Below are positions 59,601 to 64,000 of a stretch of DNA of 64,000 nt, piece after piece. Made by a program: the position numbers and the translations under genes. Positions within the stretch are counted from its first letter, which is position 1. Every line of letters begins with the position of its first letter. The stretch lies in contig NW_024103696.1 in the NCBI RefSeq assembly GCF_003945595.2, positions 310,001 through 374,000 of the forward strand. The letters run 5' to 3'. This stretch comes from Pipra filicauda (lineage: Eukaryota > Chordata > Aves > Passeriformes > Pipridae). Under the pieces are notes generated by a model. That model did no database searches. It was not told where the DNA came from and saw nothing but the letters and a program-made list of their open reading frames with translations.

Positions 59601-61781
59601 AGTTTCTCATTTTTCTCGGTATGTTCTATTTTCAGTGTATGCTATTATCTGAAACACTATTAATCATAGAAATGTTTGTTGTGTTACAGTTATTCCTCAG
59701 TACAGTTACAAAAGTAAGCTATCCTGTGTATTTTGGAACAGTATAATCATCCTGCAATACGAAGGCCTTGGCTTTGTCTCCTCAGTTTTCCTGGACAGTC
59801 TGGGAGTAAATGACTGCCTGATGAATTTCTTTTTCAACCAGTATTGTTTAAAACCCACAGACATCAGAAATACTGATATTACTGCAGCTAAACTCCCTGT
59901 ATGGGCCTCATGCCGCAGTAGCTAAGCACCTCATATTTTTTTTCACGCAAGAGATCTGTTTTGTCCATTGCTTCCAGATTTGGAAGTTCTCTGCTCTTGC
60001 TCACAGAGGCTGGTATACTGCAGGGAAGTCAGCCCAGAAAGTCCTGGGTAAGCACTGCCCTTTATCTCCCTGTTGGCTAAATGTGCATTTGTATCTTGAT
60101 TACTTGCTACTCAGCTCCCTTCAATGTAGAGTTTAAAGCATGCTTTGGGTGTGTATCTATCTTTGAGGGTATCAGAAATATATTCTGTGGAATGATCCTT
60201 CTTACTGAATTTTTTTCTATATTGAACATGTAGAAGGAGCCTTCCAATTCAGTAGCACCCTGTATCAGATCTATACCAGCTCAGTTAGTTGATGCAAGTA
60301 GTGGAACAAGAAGCACTTTCTATGATGTGAAACCTCTCTCTGGCATCAGAAAGACCTAGCTTTTTCTAGAAAGTTAGAACTTGTGGCTAATTTTTCTATT
60401 GGTTCCTTAAAGACAGTTTCAGAATTATACACATCCAAACATAGCCTGTAAACTGTCTTTGTGCAACATTATATGATTGGGAAGGAGTCAGGTGAATCAG
60501 CACCTTTTGTTTGCTTTGAGTGGCTGCTTCCTACTTCTCTCAGGATGAAAGCAAAAGCATTTGTGCTCACATGCTTTGTCTAGATTTGGTAGATACATCT
60601 TTTGGCCACTCAATAGATTGCCAACAGGGGACATCACAACTACTTCTGAAGGGATTGAGCTCATGCTGGTGTGAGGAGCTGACAGGTGACCCCACTGTGC
60701 AAATCATCTCCCCTCAGGCAAATCCATTCTCCTCAGCAGAAGCTATTTTATAGTGTTGAGTGACTACATTTCAAGGGTCGATGAAAGAAGCAACCCCATG
60801 CTGTTAGTCATGTGTGAACACTCCTTATGAATTACCTTTCAAAAGAAGGTTTGAAAAAGGTACCTAGGCAAAGTAGGGTCTTACAGTTAAAATGGAGGGG
60901 TTTTTTAAAATACACTGTGTGAAAAGACTCTCCTTCTGAGACTCCGGTCAGTGAGCAGATGCATCTCCAAAATGGCTTTGCTTACTCCTTGCTCAGAAAT
61001 CCTGTGATGTTCATAGTTCAGAAGCGTACTGGCTCAGTGAATACCAGGCTTTTACTGCCTGAGGAGAGGGCAATATTTACCCCTTACAACCCAATCTTGA
61101 CGGCTTCAAGACAAAGCTTTTCTTTGACAATGGCAAAATATTTTATTTTGCCTGAGTAAGGGACCAGGACCTTAATATATGCAATCTTTTAAGCTGGTTC
61201 AGTTTTTAATGCTCACAGAACTGAAGTGCCTTATGAATTAGAGATTGACATCTCCTTTATCAAATGAAATTACTGTGTTGGACTCGTTCATGGAATGTTT
61301 TCAAGCACAAAACTCATTCTGCTTTATATTTCCATTAAGAACTGATTCATAGTATTCTGGTTTATACTCACTGGTAGCCATTTAACTGTTTTATGATAAA
61401 AACTTTGCATGATGCTGTGTGTGGTTCAGTAGAAACATTCTCTCATGTGCTATAGTGACAGCTTTAAGATAAATAATGACATTTTTTAAATCGTTTGAAT
61501 TTTGTTTATAGCTTCATCTACCACTTTAGTAGTAATGCACAGTGCTTTAAGATACATGAAATCATCTTTAGCTTCCTGGAGTGATGAATTTGGAGACTAC
61601 CTTGAAAACTCATTTGACAGATTTACTAGTAGCAAGAAAGTAAAGCAGATATAAGCTATCATAAGTAAACCCACACTTTTATTAAGAAGGTTCATATTTC
61701 AAACACTTTTGAGAAATTACTTTGCAGATTGTCAGTTCAAAATTCAGCTGATGTAAATGAATACCTTCCTATTGATGCACG

Positions 61782-61852
61782 AGAATATGCATGGTTTTAT
61801 ACCAAGTCTATTCCCACATATCAGCTGCATGGTCTTTCTTCAGAATATGCAT
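61782..61852. promoter_or_regulatory. Paired octamer-like motifs (possible regulatory element)
   Basis: AGAATATGCAT occurs at 61782-61792 and again at 61842-61852, exactly 60 bp apart. ATATGCAT resembles POU-factor octamer sites, and TAAT homeodomain cores cluster just downstream (61858-61890). This could be part of a conserved enhancer in the gene-poor flank of RNF152. It is motif evidence only and weak. Confidence 0.2.
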
Positions 61853-64000
61853 ATGTAATACCATTAATGTTTGATAATTAATGTGTAATCCTTGTAGCCT
61901 CACATCAGAAATGACATCCCCGAGTTTTGGTTAAAAGTACCACTGATGAGAAGCAGTGGGAATTTAATGTGTTAACCTCATTCCAGTTCATCTGGGTCAC
62001 TGAACTCTGAATCCTTTCCAATTACAAAATAAATATATGAGCTTGCAACACTCGTAAAATTTCATTCTTAGATGCACACAGATCTCACCTGACACTGATC
62101 TGGCTTGGCACTGGGATGTACGTTAGATTTCACTACATTTTAATTTCCAGGATTTTATCTATAACATAGCTAATCTCAACATCAATTTGAAGAATTTATT
62201 TCCTTGCTTTTTTTGGTGTTTTGGACAGTGATAGAAGTGAACCCATTTTGGCACCGATGGTGAAAATTTGTTGTTGTGGTTCTTCTTTAAGGTCACTTTC
62301 TGTAACTCCTATGGCTTTCCAGGAGAGGCTTCTTTGGTTTGTGAAACAGTGGATAGCATGAGATATTTACTGCACAGGTACCAGTGGGGAAGAGCCCTGC
62401 TAATTTTAAGCCATTCTCCAGTCTCCCCTCAGCACCTCATGTATTTTTTTCCAGACTGGAACTTCAGGTCTAGTGTTTTCCACATTTGAGTTCAGATAAT
62501 TTACTATTTTAAGAAAAGTTCACTTCAGCTTGTTTGAATTCCAGGAACTCATACCTAAACCAAGAAAAGAATTCTGCTTTCAATACCTTTCCATACCTGC
62601 ACCTCAGATTTTTGTTGTTTTTATTTCAGACAGAGATATAATTCAAGGTTATGGGAGCAATTCTTTTTTTCTTCGTAGTTGAGGTGTTTTATGACAATAA
62701 GAGCCAGCAACAGAAGACACTCAGAGACTCAACACAGTCCCCTGCCATTCCAGCCCCTGCAGCCAATAGTTTCAATCAGAAAATCATCAATTTCCATAGT
62801 ATTCCATGATCAGGTAAGTCCTGAAGTAAACTGGTTCTGCAGGTAGGCATTGAAAATGGAACATTGTCTTAATCCAGCAGTTACAGTTCAATTACAGTGT
62901 GAATTGCTGAGATACTTCCATATGCTTATGAAAAGTCTCTCAAACAACAAAACGAAGCATAGGATTATTCACAAATGCCACATGGTTATATTTTGCCTTA
63001 TGAATGCTGGACTACACTGTAATGAGAAGTATTTTTAAAGCAAATAAAAATGTTGCTTCTGCAAACATAGGTGCTTAAATATTAATCAGAGCTCTACCCC
63101 AATCCTGCTGCAATATTTAATGATCTTCTGGCTGTCACTCACTATAATTCTGCTGGTGGTAATGAAATGCTGGTGTCAGGCCTGGTTGTCAGTGGCCTGG
63201 GAGACTGCAGCAGGTGTCATTCCTGTTTGAAAAATACCTATTTATTCACCTCCATGTAGCAAGTCCCATGTAAATGCAAAGAGCAAAGTACACAGAGCCA
63301 ATGTGACCATCCTTTGCAGTCATGGTGTGTAACTCCTCTCCCCCTCTGCTCAAAGCAGCCACTAGAAATAGTGATGTGTGGTCTGAAGCTGCCTTCCAAG
63401 CGCTCTGCCACAGAAAGGGTCCAGCCTGAGAATATCTAGTGCCTGAACTCTGGGATTTTCCCTTTAAGGTAAAAAGATGGGCCACAGGCTATTTGTATGG
63501 GGTCTGGATAGGAAGTGTGTATTTTTTGAAATTAGGTGACATTTCAATGTAACTGCTTTTGCAGCCTATCTAGACGTACTGGAAAGTGTGCAAATTCAAT
63601 TTGTCCCTGAAACTTTATCTACAGATCACTTTATAGACTTGCCAGAGATGAAAAACAAGCATAAAAATGATATTTATCTCTAATTCTGTTTGTATTACTG
63701 GACCTTGAGCACAGAGAGAGAGGAAGCAAGAACACCATTTAGGTGTACCGCCCTAGCCAAAGGAATACTGTGCATATAAACAATAAAAATTCCTCAAGTG
63801 ACAAGCCTTTAACCTTTCACTGGGTGGGTACCTGCTTCCTGTGTTTCTGTGTTTTTTTTTTTCCCTGCTAAAAAAGTCTTCCTTTTACCATGTCATACTC
63901 CCTTTAATATTTTTAGTACATTTTAGACTGTTAATATAGCAAAAACATAATGCACATGTAATTCAATTTTGTATGGATTAAAAATTAAATTAAAAGCCAC

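Larger units (their letters stand above)
53467..64000. other. Non-coding AT-rich stretch to the window end
   Basis: No gene recognised in 10.5 kb. The longest open frame is 171 codons on the - strand (53457-53972), serine/glutamine-rich, without a recognisable domain and without obvious signs of coding constraint. Local structures are a diverged direct repeat around an AT-rich core at 56588-56676 and a repeated octamer-like motif at 61782 and 61842, listed separately. In other vertebrates the region past the 3' end of RNF152 is a large gene-poor interval toward CDH20, which fits. Confidence 0.45.

Noticed and set aside
1..64000. CRISPR array, operon, toxin-antitoxin or other prokaryotic-type system
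   Set aside because: The sequence is vertebrate nuclear DNA. No regularly spaced repeats or compact gene clusters are present.

Overview
The window looks like nuclear DNA from a bird, most likely a songbird (oscine passerine). Three things point there: a single-exon gene encoding the vertebrate ubiquitin ligase RNF152, several CR1 retroposons (the dominant avian LINE), and an isoleucine-tRNA-derived SINE with a CR1-type tail. I recognise that SINE as the TguSINE1 type described from passerines. The bird call rests on the CR1 copies and is firm. The songbird call rests on the SINE and is less certain.

The only intact host gene I can support is RNF152, + strand, coding 31822-32433. Its RING finger and C-terminal membrane anchor are complete. 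A strong splice acceptor at 31635 suggests that an untranslated first exon lies outside the window, so roughly the first 31.6 kb is probably intron 1. The region after the stop codon is probably a long 3' UTR grading into intergenic DNA. It begins with a perfect four-tract G-quadruplex motif 27 nt past the stop and has candidate poly(A) signals near 32.74, 34.18 and 36.16 kb.

Layout: 1-6994 AT-rich presumed intron; 6995-7135 tRNA-Ile SINE (+); 7136-19509 presumed intron with a CTCF-like palindrome near 18.5 kb; 19510-19998 CR1 (-); 19999-29078 presumed intron; 29079-29340 CR1 (+); 31636 onward RNF152 coding exon; 32434-46150 3' UTR and intergenic DNA with a (CA)n/Z-DNA tract at 42.1 kb; about 46150-49012 a 5'-truncated, inactivated endogenous retrovirus (-) with integrase, envelope and 3' LTR remnants; 50338-50790 a poly(T) run followed by a young-looking CR1 (+); 53189-53466 a tentative second LTR fragment (-); the rest is AT-rich non-coding DNA.

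The host gene and the mobile elements show no functional link. RNF152 is antisense to the retrovirus and about 14 kb away. The SINE and the 50.4 kb CR1 share their 3' tail, the signature of a SINE moved by LINE machinery. I did not find a convincing new multi-gene system. The open reading frames elsewhere look like chance frames in non-coding DNA or shadows of RNF152 and the repeats.
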